Source: SZUA-22 sp963751695
GTDB lineage: Bacteria > Bacteroidota > Ignavibacteria > Ignavibacteriales > Melioribacteraceae
Assembly: GCA_963751695.1 (NCBI GenBank)
Contig: CAVVVP010000002.1
Span: 372,001-436,000, forward strand
Reading direction: 5' to 3'
Length of the DNA: 64,000 nt
Every line of letters starts with the position of its first letter. Positions within the stretch are counted from its first letter, which is position 1. The position numbers and the translations under genes are program-made. The notes under the pieces are model-generated. The model searched no databases. It was not told the DNA's origin and worked only from the letters and a program-made list of their open reading frames with translations. Below are positions 39,736 through 49,939 of this stretch, one piece after another.

Positions 39736-41828
39736 TGGAAAAGCAATTAAAAGAATTTTTCAATAGACGTCCCGGAATAAAAATTAAAACAAAGGAGTTG
39801 GCAATAAAGCTTCATGCCACTTCTCCTAAAAGATATTCTAAACTCAAAGAAAGTTTATATAAACTAATTCAAGAAGGATTCTTAACCAGAAAAGGAAAAC
39901 GATTTATTCATGTCCAGATTGGAAATGAGAATCTAATTGGTACGTTTCAAATATCAAAAGAAGGAACATATGGATTTGTAATTCTCAAAAACTCAAAAAT
40001 GAGTGATGTCTTTATACCAGAGAAACATTTTAACTCGGCTTTTCATGGTGATACTGTTAAGGTAAAATTGCTCTCAGAAAAAAGGGGTAAAAGTATAGAG
40101 GGCAAAATAACCGAAGTTATGGAACGAAAGTTTGAAAAAATAGTTGGTACTTTGCAAAAGAAGAAGGGCAACTATTTTGTTGAACCAAGAGAAAACTCTA
40201 TCCATACGAAATTCTTCATTCACGAACATAATCTTAATGGAGCTGAGGCCGGAGATTTAGTAACTGTAGATAATATAACATGGGACGATAGATCAACAAT
40301 TCCGGAAGGAACTATTGATGAAGTTTTTGGTCAGTCAGGAACATTTGATGCTGATACAGCAGCAATTGCATACGAATTCGATATTCCGACAAGTTTCCCT
40401 AAATCTGTTAAAAATGAATTAAATAATATATCATTAGAAATTAGCGAAAAAGAAATTAATAAAAGACTTGATCTTAGAGATAAAACCATATTTACAATTG
40501 ATCCAATTGACGCAAAGGATTTTGATGATGCAGTTTCCATAATTTCCTTACCAAACGGGAATAAGGAAGTTGGAATTCATATTGCCGATGTTAGTCACTT
40601 TGTCCCCCCAAACTCCCAGATCTATCAAGAAGCATTAAAAAGAGGAACTTCTGTTTATCTGGTAGGCAAAGTGATTCCAATGCTTCCAGAAAAATTATCA
40701 AACAATATTTGTTCACTAGTTCCTAATGAAGATAGATTAACTTTTTCTACAGTAATAGAACTAGCCCCAAATGGTAAGATTGTTGATTACTCAATTCAAA
40801 AATCAATAATAAACAGTAAAAGAAGATTTACTTACGAAGAAGTGCAGGAGATCCTTTCTTCTGGATCAGGAGATTATTATTCCGAGTTATTTGAACTCAA
40901 CATTATTGCTCAAATACTCCGTGAGAATAGAAATAAAAGTGGAAGTATAAATTTTTCTCGTCCGGAAGTGAAATTTGCGCTTGATAAAAATGGTAAACCT
41001 GAATCAGTATCTATTAAAATTCAACAAGAGAGTAATCAGCTTATTGAAGAATTAATGCTTCTAGCAAATAATACAGTAGCTGGATATTTTAATAAAGGAG
41101 ACTTGAGCAATCTACCTCCTTTTGCTTATAGAATCCATGACAAACCAGATGAGACAAAACTTTTTGAATTTCTACAATTTGTAAAATCTTTAGGATACAC
41201 TTTTAATATCGGGAGTAAAAACCTATCAAAAGAGTTTCAGCAATTATTAGAACAGGTCAAAGGTACACCTGAAGAAGCGGTTATAAATGAAATAGCAATT
41301 CGAACAATGGCAAAAGCCATCTATTCAGAAACCAATATTGGTCACTATGGTTTAGGTTTCAAACACTACACTCACTTCACTTCTCCCATTAGGCGTTTTC
41401 CTGATCTACTAGTTCATTTGCAGACATATTATTGCCTTGAAAATAATAATAAACCTTTATATTCTTCGAATGAAATAGCTGAAATTTGTGAACATTGCTC
41501 CACTCAAGAAAGAAATGCTGTTGATGCAGAAAGGCTTTCTGTCAAGCTAATGCAGATCGAATTCCTTAGAGAAAACCTTGGAGAAGAGTTCGAAGGAGTT
41601 ATTTCTGGGGTCACAAATTTCGGATTGTTTGTTGAATTAAGTGAAAGTCTTGCTGAAGGACTTATTAGATTGAGTGATTTGGATGATGATTATTATCAAT
41701 TTGATGATAAAAATTACTCTCTAATTGGAAGGTCAACAAAGAAAATTTATAGACTAGGTGATAGGATAACTGTAAAATTGATTAGAGTTGATGAAGAAAA
41801 GCGTGAAATTGATTTCATTATAATTTAA
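39735..41828 (+). CDS. rnr: Ribonuclease R
   Basis: 3'-to-5' exoribonuclease of the RNB (RNase II) family, able to degrade structured RNA. It has 697 residues: an N-terminal winged helix (1-70), cold-shock domains (~75-230), the RNB catalytic domain with IDPIDAKDFDDAVSI (metal-binding aspartates, about residue 255-265) and FTSPIRRFPDLLVH, and a C-terminal S1 domain (GEEFEGVISGVTNFGLFVEL). The lysine-rich tail of longer RNase R is absent. Its start overlaps the tamB stop (TAATG). Confidence 0.94.
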   Translation: MEKQLKEFFNRRPGIKIKTKELAIKLHATSPKRYSKLKESLYKLIQEGFLTRKGKRFIHVQIGNENLIGTFQISKEGTYGFVILKNSKMSDVFIPEKHFNSAFHGDTVKVKLLSEKRGKSIEGKITEVMERKFEKIVGTLQKKKGNYFVEPRENSIHTKFFIHEHNLNGAEAGDLVTVDNITWDDRSTIPEGTIDEVFGQSGTFDADTAAIAYEFDIPTSFPKSVKNELNNISLEISEKEINKRLDLRDKTIFTIDPIDAKDFDDAVSIISLPNGNKEVGIHIADVSHFVPPNSQIYQEALKRGTSVYLVGKVIPMLPEKLSNNICSLVPNEDRLTFSTVIELAPNGKIVDYSIQKSIINSKRRFTYEEVQEILSSGSGDYYSELFELNIIAQILRENRNKSGSINFSRPEVKFALDKNGKPESVSIKIQQESNQLIEELMLLANNTVAGYFNKGDLSNLPPFAYRIHDKPDETKLFEFLQFVKSLGYTFNIGSKNLSKEFQQLLEQVKGTPEEAVINEIAIRTMAKAIYSETNIGHYGLGFKHYTHFTSPIRRFPDLLVHLQTYYCLENNNKPLYSSNEIAEICEHCSTQERNAVDAERLSVKLMQIEFLRENLGEEFEGVISGVTNFGLFVELSESLAEGLIRLSDLDDDYYQFDDKNYSLIGRSTKKIYRLGDRITVKLIRVDEEKREIDFIII

Positions 41829-41846
41829 CTCTAGCAATAAAATTGA

Positions 41847-44800
41847 ATGAAGACTCTTATATTAAATATAATATTTGTGCTTTCTATATCTACATCATTA
41901 TTTGGACAGTTTGGCCAAAATAAAGTCCAATACAATGATTATGAGTGGTTTTATATCCAAACAGAACATTTTGATATATATTTTACTGAAGAAGGTAAAA
42001 TAAATGCCGAGTTTTGTGCAGCAGTTGCAGAGGATGCACTCGAAGATATTCATGGAAAACTAGATTTTCAAATTAATAACAGAATTTCATTAATTATTTA
42101 CAATTCACACAACGATTTCCAAGAAACAAACACTACCGATTCATACTTAGGGCAAGGTACTGGCGGTTTTACAGAGCCATTTAAAAATAGAGTGGTCTTC
42201 CCTTTCGAGGGATCATACAAAAAATATAGACATGTTATACATCATGAATTAGTCCATGCGGTTATGCGTGATATGTTATATGGTGGAACGATTCAAAATA
42301 TAGTTGCAAAAGGGATCTCTCTTCAACTACCTCATTGGTTTCATGAGGGAATGTCAGAGTATTTATCAAGTGATTGGGAAACAAATTCCGACATGTTTAT
42401 CAGGAATGCAATTATCAATGAGTTTTTACCCGACATACCCCAACTAACAGGATATTTTGGATATCGAGGTGGTCAATCTGTAATGAAATTTATTGCTGAT
42501 AAATATGGTCGTGAGAAAGTTGGAGAATTACTAAATAACATTAATGACCTCAGTAGTTTTGAAGCCGGACTTCGTGCGACCATAGGATTAAACATTGAGG
42601 AATTAAGTGAGCAATGGAAAAAGGAAATTAAAGTACAATATTGGCCAGACATTGCAACTAGAGAAGAACCGGATGAGTTTTCTAAAAGACTAACCGACAC
42701 AAAAAAAAGTATTGGATTCTATAATACTAGTCCAGCTATTTCGCCAGCTGGTGATAAAATGGCGTTCATCTCTGATAGAGATATCTATCTTGATGTTTAT
42801 GTAAGAGACATCCGGGATAAGGAAGAAATATACAAAGTTGTTAGTAGCGGAACAACATTTGATTTTGAAGAGCTAAACATTTTAAATCCTACGCTTACTT
42901 GGTCACCAGATAACGATCATATCGCATTAACCTTAAAACAAGGTGGTGAAGATGTAATTGCTGTTATTAACGTTGATACCGAAGAGTATTATACATTACC
43001 TTTTCATCTGAATGGAATTCAATCAGTAAGTTGGTCTCCCGACGGAACAAAGTTAGCTTTCGATGGGCACGATGCAAAACAATCCGATATATTTATCTAC
43101 GATTTTGAATCAAAAAGTGTCTCAAGTGTTACCAGTGATATTTTTACAGATGTTGGACCTACTTGGGGCCCAAACAGTGATGTGGTTTTTTTCTCTTCCG
43201 ACAGGGGAGAATATCTTGATAGTTCAATGATCCCTAAAGATTTCAACATCTACAATCATAATTATTCACAACTTGATCTTTATCATATTTCACTTAGTTC
43301 AAATCAAGTTACAAGACTTACAGATTGGGAACTAAGTGATGAAAAATCTGCAGTCGTTTCTCCAGAAGGTGATCAAATTATTTTTACCTCTGATAAAAAT
43401 GGTATTACCAATATGTATAAAAAGTCTATAGTATTTACCAGAGGTAGTTCAGGAAGTACAATTAGTGATTTAGATGCAAAACCAATAACAAATTCCTTAA
43501 ATCAGGTTGAACAGCTTTCACTTTCACAAGATGGAATGAAACTTATCTATACAACATTATATAAGAGGGGATATAATATTTTTCTAATTGATAATCCCTT
43601 TGAACTAGAGATAGATCAAGATTCATTAGAAATGACACCATTTATGGCTCATTTGGATGCTAAATCAAAGGGGCTAATTTCAGATCTATCTTTTTTCTCA
43701 GATTCCCCTCTAAGTTCGGTTGTGGAAGATACAAGTAAAAGTGGAAAAGCAACACCTGAAAATCCATCAAACAATAGACGTAGTTTTATTTTTACAGGTG
43801 ATCTTGTAGTTGATGAAGAGGGAGACTCTGTTAAACCAGATTATAGCAACTATATTTTCGGAAGTGAAGATATAGATACTTCTACAGTTGCGCTTGCTGA
43901 AGAGCAGAATCTTTTTTCTAAGAAGCTAGATCAAAATGGGAATTACTTAGTTAATAGGTACCGAATCAATTTCACGCCAGATTTGATTTATGCAAATGCA
44001 GGATGGAGTACTTTCTATGGATTGATGGGAACGACAGTACTTTCATTCAGCGATGTTCTAGGAAATCACAGATTGGTTGGTGTTACCGGTTTCCAAATAG
44101 ACTTAAAGAATAGTGACTATGGACTATCATATTATTACTTACCAAAGAAAATAAACTACGGTATTGAAGGATTTCATACGGCTAGATTCGTATATCTATA
44201 CAGAGGTGGATTTGCAAATTTATTCCGATTTAGAAATTATGGAGGAGTTGTATCTGCAAGCATTCCACTAAATCGATTCTATAGATTTGAAACGAGCCTT
44301 GCTGGAATTAATGTTAGTTCTGAAAATTTAGATAACGTCTTTGAACCCATGGAAAGAGTTTTCTATATGATTCCATCGGTCAGTGTCGTTCATGACAATA
44401 CTATGTGGGGTTATTACTCCCCCATTCAAGGAACTCGCTATAAAGCAACAGTTTTTGGAAATCTCGGACTTGGTGATTCGCGAAAAAGCTTCTATTCAGT
44501 TACTTGGGATTTCAGAAAATATATGCGCTTCTTATTTGATAATTCTCTTGTATTTAGATTCTCAGGGGGCTATTCTGGTGGTAACAATCCACAACGATTT
44601 ATGCTTGGAGGAATCTCCAATTGGATTAACAGATCTTTTGCAACAGGTACTATCCCAATTAATAATGCCTCAGATTTTGCTTTCTTAACTCCAGCAATGC
44701 CAATGAGAGGATATCGATATGGTGAACAACTTGGGACAAAGTATGTTCTCCTAAATCTTGAATTTAGGATGCCGATTATCAGATATCTTCTTGCCGGACC

Positions 44801-45059
44801 TATTATCCCACTATTCTTCCAAAACGTTATTGGAACTGCATTTGTTGATGTTGGTACTTCTTGGACTGAAAATGAAGATTTTTCGTTCTCATATAAAAGA
44901 ACTGTACCAGATTATTCTAAAGGAATGTTGATAGGAACTGGTTTTGGAGCAAGATCATATATACTATTTTTCCTACTAAGATTTGACGTAGCTTGGGCTT
45001 ATGATAATACTGGTTTTTCGACTCCAAAGTATTATTTTTCCCTTGGCGTAGACTTCTAA
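41847..45059 (+). CDS. Secreted metalloprotease-like / PD40 propeller / outer-membrane barrel fusion
   Basis: 1,070 residues. Signal peptide ILNIIFVLSISTSLFGQ. Residues ~30-270 form a peptidase-MA-like gluzincin domain: HELVH zinc motif at 133-137 and WFHEGMSEYLS at ~164-174 supplying the third ligand. Residues ~290-620 are WD40/PD40 (TolB-like) repeats (ISPAGDKMAFISDRD, WSPDNDHIALTL, WSPDGTKLAFDG, VSPEGDQIIFTSDKN). Residues ~700-1,070 are a beta-barrel resembling the Omp85/surface-antigen family (MPMRGYRYGEQLGTKY), ending YYFSLGVDF. It would place a protease on the outer membrane. Last gene of the envelope run. Confidence 0.8.
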   Translation: MKTLILNIIFVLSISTSLFGQFGQNKVQYNDYEWFYIQTEHFDIYFTEEGKINAEFCAAVAEDALEDIHGKLDFQINNRISLIIYNSHNDFQETNTTDSYLGQGTGGFTEPFKNRVVFPFEGSYKKYRHVIHHELVHAVMRDMLYGGTIQNIVAKGISLQLPHWFHEGMSEYLSSDWETNSDMFIRNAIINEFLPDIPQLTGYFGYRGGQSVMKFIADKYGREKVGELLNNINDLSSFEAGLRATIGLNIEELSEQWKKEIKVQYWPDIATREEPDEFSKRLTDTKKSIGFYNTSPAISPAGDKMAFISDRDIYLDVYVRDIRDKEEIYKVVSSGTTFDFEELNILNPTLTWSPDNDHIALTLKQGGEDVIAVINVDTEEYYTLPFHLNGIQSVSWSPDGTKLAFDGHDAKQSDIFIYDFESKSVSSVTSDIFTDVGPTWGPNSDVVFFSSDRGEYLDSSMIPKDFNIYNHNYSQLDLYHISLSSNQVTRLTDWELSDEKSAVVSPEGDQIIFTSDKNGITNMYKKSIVFTRGSSGSTISDLDAKPITNSLNQVEQLSLSQDGMKLIYTTLYKRGYNIFLIDNPFELEIDQDSLEMTPFMAHLDAKSKGLISDLSFFSDSPLSSVVEDTSKSGKATPENPSNNRRSFIFTGDLVVDEEGDSVKPDYSNYIFGSEDIDTSTVALAEEQNLFSKKLDQNGNYLVNRYRINFTPDLIYANAGWSTFYGLMGTTVLSFSDVLGNHRLVGVTGFQIDLKNSDYGLSYYYLPKKINYGIEGFHTARFVYLYRGGFANLFRFRNYGGVVSASIPLNRFYRFETSLAGINVSSENLDNVFEPMERVFYMIPSVSVVHDNTMWGYYSPIQGTRYKATVFGNLGLGDSRKSFYSVTWDFRKYMRFLFDNSLVFRFSGGYSGGNNPQRFMLGGISNWINRSFATGTIPINNASDFAFLTPAMPMRGYRYGEQLGTKYVLLNLEFRMPIIRYLLAGPIIPLFFQNVIGTAFVDVGTSWTENEDFSFSYKRTVPDYSKGMLIGTGFGARSYILFFLLRFDVAWAYDNTGFSTPKYYFSLGVDF

Positions 45060-45060
45060 T

Positions 45061-45345
45061 TTACGCTGATTTTTTCTTTTCAGATTTTTTTGAATCACTC
45101 TTTGTTTCTAATTTATCAGAACTAGGTTTTGAGCTAGCATTTGATTTTGCAGTAGATTTCTTATCATTCTTATAATCTGTTTGATAAAAACCGCTGCCTT
45201 TAAACACTGGGGTTAAACCAGTTCCAATCAATCTATTGAGTTCGCCGCCACATTTTGTGCAGACTTTTAGCGGTTCATCTGTCATTTTCTGAAAATATTC
45301 AAATATATCTTCACAACTTTTACATCGATAATCATAAGTCGGCAT
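45061..45345 (-). CDS. FmdB-family zinc-ribbon protein
   Basis: 94 residues from ATG 45345 with GAGGA upstream; longer readings add nothing familiar. The zinc ribbon MPTYDYRCKSCEDIFEYFQ...VCTKCGGELNRLIG has the two CxxC knuckles (C8/C11 and C32/C35). The C-terminal half is low-complexity Ser/Lys/Asp, likely disordered. The family is widespread and regulatory roles are only proposed. It is convergent with the preceding gene, the two stops being one base apart. Confidence 0.85.
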   Translation of the reverse strand: MPTYDYRCKSCEDIFEYFQKMTDEPLKVCTKCGGELNRLIGTGLTPVFKGSGFYQTDYKNDKKSTAKSNASSKPSSDKLETKSDSKKSEKKKSA

Positions 45346-45543
45346 AACATCCTCTTTCAAAGATTTAACTTGCAAAAATAATGAGATGATTTTTAAAAAC
45401 AAATTTTATAAAATAACACATAGAATAACTTTATGTATATTATTAATTAAATTATTGAGAATCTAGGTCAGATCTTTCATATTATTGCTTTAACTTCAAC
45501 TATTTGTTATATTTAAACTTTGTCTCAAATTTTGTAATACGCA

Positions 45544-46491
45544 ATGAGTGAACCACAACTATTAATTTTTTCTGGCAGTTCTAATCCAGAATTAACAGAT
45601 AAAATTTGCAATTATTTAGATATAACTAAAGGTCTTCTTGAATTAAAGCGATTTAGTGATAAAGAGATCTGGGCAAAGTTCAAGGAAAATATCCGGGGTA
45701 GAGATGTTTATATTGTTCAATCAACAATGTCTCCCGCTGAAAATATTATAGAACTTATGATCTTGCTTGATGCCGCTAAACGATCCTCAGCAATTAGAAT
45801 AACAGCAGTAATTCCTTATTTTGGATATGCCAGGCAAGATAGAAAAGATCAACCGAGAGTTGCTGTAACTGCTAAGCTTTTAGCTGATGTAATAACTACT
45901 GCTGGAGCTGATAGGGTGATAACCATGGATCTTCACGCTGCTCAAATTCAAGGTTTCTTTGATATTCCTTTAGACCACTTATACGCTTCTCCTGTGTTCA
46001 CTGAAGAATTTAAGAACAAGAATAACAATTTAGTGGTGGTTTCTCCTGATGTTGGTGGAATTAAGATTGCAAGATCATATGCCAAAAGACTGAAAGCTGG
46101 ATTAGTATTGATAGATAAAAGAAGACCTAATCATAACAAAGCAGAAGTTATGAATGTTATTGGTGATGTTGAGGGAAAGAATGTACTTATAGTTGACGAT
46201 CTCATCGATACTGGAGGAACTTTTGTTGCAGCAATTGCAGCTCTTAAAGAGCGTGGTGCAAATAAAATTTATGGCGCTGTAACACATCCTTTGCTTTCGG
46301 GCGACGCACTTGAAAAAATTGAAAATTCTGATATTGAAAAATTATATGTTACTGATACTATTCCAATTAAAAATTTAAAAGAAGATTCTAAAATAGAGGT
46401 CAAAACATCTGCAGAGTTGTTCTCTGAGGCAATAATAAGATCGCACTATAATGAATCCATTAGTTCACTATTCGAAATTGATAAAAGTTAG
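45544..46491 (+). CDS. prs: Ribose-phosphate pyrophosphokinase (PRPP synthetase)
   Basis: Makes PRPP from ribose 5-phosphate and ATP for nucleotide, His and Trp synthesis. It has 315 residues. Signatures: FSGSSNPELTDKICNYL start, PYFGYARQDRK, DLHAAQIQGFFD, and the PRPP loop VLIVDDLIDTGGT near residue 217. All are intact. It is followed 19 bp later by rplY. The 198 bp upstream hold no gene and an AT-rich promoter region. Confidence 0.96.
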   Translation: MSEPQLLIFSGSSNPELTDKICNYLDITKGLLELKRFSDKEIWAKFKENIRGRDVYIVQSTMSPAENIIELMILLDAAKRSSAIRITAVIPYFGYARQDRKDQPRVAVTAKLLADVITTAGADRVITMDLHAAQIQGFFDIPLDHLYASPVFTEEFKNKNNNLVVVSPDVGGIKIARSYAKRLKAGLVLIDKRRPNHNKAEVMNVIGDVEGKNVLIVDDLIDTGGTFVAAIAALKERGANKIYGAVTHPLLSGDALEKIENSDIEKLYVTDTIPIKNLKEDSKIEVKTSAELFSEAIIRSHYNESISSLFEIDKS

Positions 46492-46510
46492 AAAATAAAC
46501 GGAGAAAAAA

Positions 46511-47167
46511 ATGGCTGAGGTTGTATTAGCTGGAAAGAAAAGAGAAGTTAGTAACAAAGGTGCTAACAAAGAATTAAGAAGAAATGGTGTTATTCCGTGT
46601 ATATATTATTTGAAAGGAACTGATCCAATACCTTTCTCTGCCGAGGAGATTGCACTGAAACCATTGGTATTCACTGCTGAAGCACACATGATTAGCATTG
46701 CCTTAGATGAGAATGAAGCAATTTTAGGTATTGTTAAGGATGTACAATTTGACCCCGTAAGTGATAGAATTGTACATGTAGATTTCAAAGGTGTAACACT
46801 TGGACAAAAATTGGAAATTCAAATACCATTATCTTTCACCGGTAGCTCAATTGGAGTTAAAGAAGGTGGAGTTTTACAAGCTTCATTGCATAAACTAGAT
46901 GTTGAGTGTCTACCTCGTGATATTCCTGAAAATTTTGAAATTGATGTTACTACTCTAGCTGTGGGTGATTCAATACATGTGAGAGATTTAAACTTTGAGA
47001 ATGTAACAATTCTGAATGATGATGACATTATGGTTGTTTCAGTTGTTGCACCTAGAGTTCAAGAAGAAGAAGAGATTGCTGAAGAAGTTGAAGGAGCAGA
47101 TGAAGAAACTGCTGAACCTGAGGTTATTTCAAAAGGCAAAGCTGACGAAGAGCAAGCCGAAGAATAA
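46511..47167 (+). CDS. rplY: 50S ribosomal protein L25, long CTC form
   Basis: 5S rRNA-binding large-subunit protein. It has 218 residues: the L25 domain (1-95; VLAGKKREVSNKGANKELRRNGVIPCIYY) plus the TL5/CTC beta domain (about 96-185), then a Glu-rich tail. Its order prs-rplY-pth is common in bacteria. The stop is just 7 bp before the pth start. Confidence 0.94.
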   Translation: MAEVVLAGKKREVSNKGANKELRRNGVIPCIYYLKGTDPIPFSAEEIALKPLVFTAEAHMISIALDENEAILGIVKDVQFDPVSDRIVHVDFKGVTLGQKLEIQIPLSFTGSSIGVKEGGVLQASLHKLDVECLPRDIPENFEIDVTTLAVGDSIHVRDLNFENVTILNDDDIMVVSVVAPRVQEEEEIAEEVEGADEETAEPEVISKGKADEEQAEE

Positions 47168-47174
47168 CATTAAA

Positions 47175-47750
47175 TTGAGAGCAATTGTTGGATTGGGTAA
47201 TCCAGGAAAAAAGTATGAATTTACTCGTCACAACATAGGATTTACGATTCTTGATAAATTTGCTCAAAAACATAATCTTGAATTTTCACCATCAAAAGGT
47301 GATTATTATTCTGTGGGAAGTATGATTAATACTTCCCATTTTGTTTTATATAAACCCATGTCATATATGAACAATAGCGGTATTTCTGTTCAGCAAATTA
47401 TTGAGAATGATAAAATTAAACTGGAAGACATTCTAATTGTATCTGATGATATTAATCTGGAAATGGGAAAGTTACGTATCAGAGCATCTGGTGGTGATGG
47501 TGGACATAATGGACTTTCTTCAATAATTTATCACTTAAATAGCGACAAATTTACGAGACTGCGATTTGGTGTTGGAGGCGAATTTGAAAAAGGAGAAATG
47601 CCCAACTACGTCCTTGAAAATTTCTATGAAAATGAATTGAAATTAATTAGATTAAAGGTCGATTATTCTGTTTGTCTTATCGAACAGTTTATCGCTGGGG
47701 GAAAAATACAAATGCTGAATTACTTCAGCAAGGAAGAATCAAAACAATAA
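47175..47750 (+). CDS. pth: Peptidyl-tRNA hydrolase
   Basis: Releases tRNA from prematurely dropped peptidyl-tRNA. It has 191 residues from TTG 47175 (LRAIVGLGNPGKKYEFTRHN). A 244-residue reading that begins inside rplY out of frame adds a Lys/Leu-rich stretch foreign to the family and is rejected. Catalytic His is in TRHNIGF, with YKPMSYMNNSG, VSDDINLEMGKLRIR and GGDGGHNGLSSI all present. It lies 7 bp after the rplY stop. Confidence 0.94.
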   Translation: MRAIVGLGNPGKKYEFTRHNIGFTILDKFAQKHNLEFSPSKGDYYSVGSMINTSHFVLYKPMSYMNNSGISVQQIIENDKIKLEDILIVSDDINLEMGKLRIRASGGDGGHNGLSSIIYHLNSDKFTRLRFGVGGEFEKGEMPNYVLENFYENELKLIRLKVDYSVCLIEQFIAGGKIQMLNYFSKEESKQ

Positions 47751-47786
47751 CCATTAAAACTTGATTGAAATTAGGAGAGTTTTTTT

Positions 47787-49856
47787 ATGCAACAACTAAT
47801 TTACGTTGTTCCGTTTTTAGGCTTATTAGCTTTAATATATTCATTCGTAAAAAATCGGTGGATAACTAATCAGAGTCCTGGTTCTGAGAAGATGACAAAG
47901 ATCTCTGGCCACATCCAAGAAGGAGCAATTGCATTTCTCAAAACTGAATATAAGGTATTATCAATATTTGTGATCGCAGTTGCAATTTTGTTAGCCTTTT
48001 CGAATTCGGGTAGAGAGAATTCATCATGGCTTATAGCTGTATCCTTTATGATTGGAGCATTCACATCAGCACTTGCTGGTTATCTTGGAATGATGGCAGC
48101 AACAAAATCAAATGTTAGAACTACTCATGCAGCTATTACTGGACTAGCTCCAGCATTAAAAATCGCATTCACGGGCGGATCTATCATGGGTATGAACGTA
48201 GTTGGTCTTGCCGTTGTTGGACTCAGCGTACTTTTCATCATTTACTCAGATCTTTCATGGGATGTTATAAAAGTGATAAATGTTCTTTCCGGATTTTCAC
48301 TTGGTGCTTCGTCAATTGCTCTTTTTGCTAGAGTTGGCGGAGGTATCTATACGAAAGCTGCAGATGTTGGAGCTGATCTTGCAGGAAAAGTTTATGAGGG
48401 TATTCCAGAAGATGATCCTCGGAACCCGGCTACAATCGCAGATAACGTTGGCGATAATGTTGGTGATGTCGCTGGGATGGGAGCTGACCTTTTTGAATCT
48501 TATGTTGGAGCAATTATAGGGACAATGGTGCTTGGAGCAGTTTTTACAAGTCTTCCAGAATTTGAGTCATTCTCACTTGCAGCTGTTATTTTACCTCTAA
48601 TACTTGCTGGTGTGGGAATTGTAATTTCTATCATCGGAACATTTTTCGTCACTGTAAAAGAAGGTGGAAATCCCCAGAAAGCTCTTAACATGGGAGAATT
48701 TGGTTCAAGTGGAATTATGATTGTAGCATCCTATTTCTTAATTAAATATCTTCTTCCAGAGACATGGAATTTCAACGGATTTGAATATACAAGTAACGGA
48801 ATTTTTATTGCTACCTTAATTGGTGTTGCAGCTGGAACAATCATTGGACTGATCACAGAATACTATACTGGAACAGATTATAAACCAGTTAAACAAATTG
48901 CAAATCAATCAGTTACAGGAGCTGCTACGAATATTATTTCAGGCTTAGGTGTAGGAATGATGTCAACAGCTATTCCAATATTAGTTATTGCATTTGGTAT
49001 AATTGCAGCATATGAGTTTGCTAGTCTCTACGGAATTGCAATTGCGGCATTTGGAATGCTTTCCACCACGGGAATTCAGTTAGCGGTCGATGCATATGGC
49101 CCAATATCTGATAATGCCGGTGGTATTGCAGAAATGGCTGAACTTCCAAAAGAAGTTCGTGAAAGAACAGATAAACTTGATGCTGTTGGTAACACCACAG
49201 CCGCGATAGGAAAAGGATTTGCTATCGGTTCAGCTGCACTTACTGCATTAGCACTTTTCTCTGCTTTTATGGTACAAGCAGAAATTTTAGTCATTGATCT
49301 TTCTAAGCCAGTTATTATGGGTGGTTTGTTGATCGGCGCAATGCTTCCATTTGTTTTTTCCGCTATGGCTATGAACGCTGTAGGCAGAGCTGCGAAAGAA
49401 ATGATCATTGAAGTTGGAAGGCAATTTCGAGAAATAAAAGGACTTAGAGAAGGTAAAGCAGAAGCAGAGTATTCAAAATGTGTAGAAATATCAACCAAAG
49501 CAGCAATTAGGGAAATGATACTACCTGGTTTAATGGCTGTTACTGTTCCAGTATTAATCGGATTCATAAGTAAAGAAATGCTCTCTGGAGTTTTAGCTGG
49601 AGTTACTGCTTCTGGAGTCTTGATGGCAATATTTCAGTCAAATTCTGGAGGTGCTTGGGATAACGCTAAAAAATTAATTGAAGGGGGTATTGAAATTGAC
49701 GGATTTACATACTCAAAAGGTTCAGACGCTCATAAAGCATCTGTTGTAGGAGATACAGTGGGAGATCCTTTCAAAGATACTTCAGGTCCATCACTAAACA
49801 TTCTCATTAAGTTAATGTCAGTGGTTTCTTTAGTTATTGCACCACTCATTAAATAG
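47787..49856 (+). CDS. hppA: Membrane-bound ion-pumping pyrophosphatase, K+-dependent type
   Basis: Pyrophosphate-driven ion pump of the cytoplasmic membrane. It has 689 residues with about 16 transmembrane helices. Substrate-binding motifs: [47 protein letters not shown] near 200-245 and [22 protein letters not shown] near the end. The diagnostic segment reads [10 protein letters not shown]: Ala where K+-independent enzymes have Lys, so it should need K+. K+-dependent members pump Na+ or H+; which cannot be told by eye. It stands alone between pth and rpsF. Confidence 0.93.
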   Translation: MQQLIYVVPFLGLLALIYSFVKNRWITNQSPGSEKMTKISGHIQEGAIAFLKTEYKVLSIFVIAVAILLAFSNSGRENSSWLIAVSFMIGAFTSALAGYLGMMAATKSNVRTTHAAITGLAPALKIAFTGGSIMGMNVVGLAVVGLSVLFIIYSDLSWDVIKVINVLSGFSLGASSIALFARVGGGIYTKAADVGADLAGKVYEGIPEDDPRNPATIADNVGDNVGDVAGMGADLFESYVGAIIGTMVLGAVFTSLPEFESFSLAAVILPLILAGVGIVISIIGTFFVTVKEGGNPQKALNMGEFGSSGIMIVASYFLIKYLLPETWNFNGFEYTSNGIFIATLIGVAAGTIIGLITEYYTGTDYKPVKQIANQSVTGAATNIISGLGVGMMSTAIPILVIAFGIIAAYEFASLYGIAIAAFGMLSTTGIQLAVDAYGPISDNAGGIAEMAELPKEVRERTDKLDAVGNTTAAIGKGFAIGSAALTALALFSAFMVQAEILVIDLSKPVIMGGLLIGAMLPFVFSAMAMNAVGRAAKEMIIEVGRQFREIKGLREGKAEAEYSKCVEISTKAAIREMILPGLMAVTVPVLIGFISKEMLSGVLAGVTASGVLMAIFQSNSGGAWDNAKKLIEGGIEIDGFTYSKGSDAHKASVVGDTVGDPFKDTSGPSLNILIKLMSVVSLVIAPLIK

Positions 49857-49939
49857 TATTATATTTATAGTCAATATTTTTTAACCCTGCTTCCTAAAAT
49901 AACTTAGGAGGCCAAAGACCAAAGGGAGGTAAAGTAATA

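Noticed and set aside
47016..47174. N-terminal extension of pth inside rplY
   Set aside because: Lys/Leu-rich translation of the other frame of the Glu-rich rplY tail; the family starts at the TTG at 47175.
49076..49567. 163-residue open frame opposite hppA
   Set aside because: Antisense shadow of a conserved membrane protein; composition is Ser/Ile/Pro-rich without recognisable domains.
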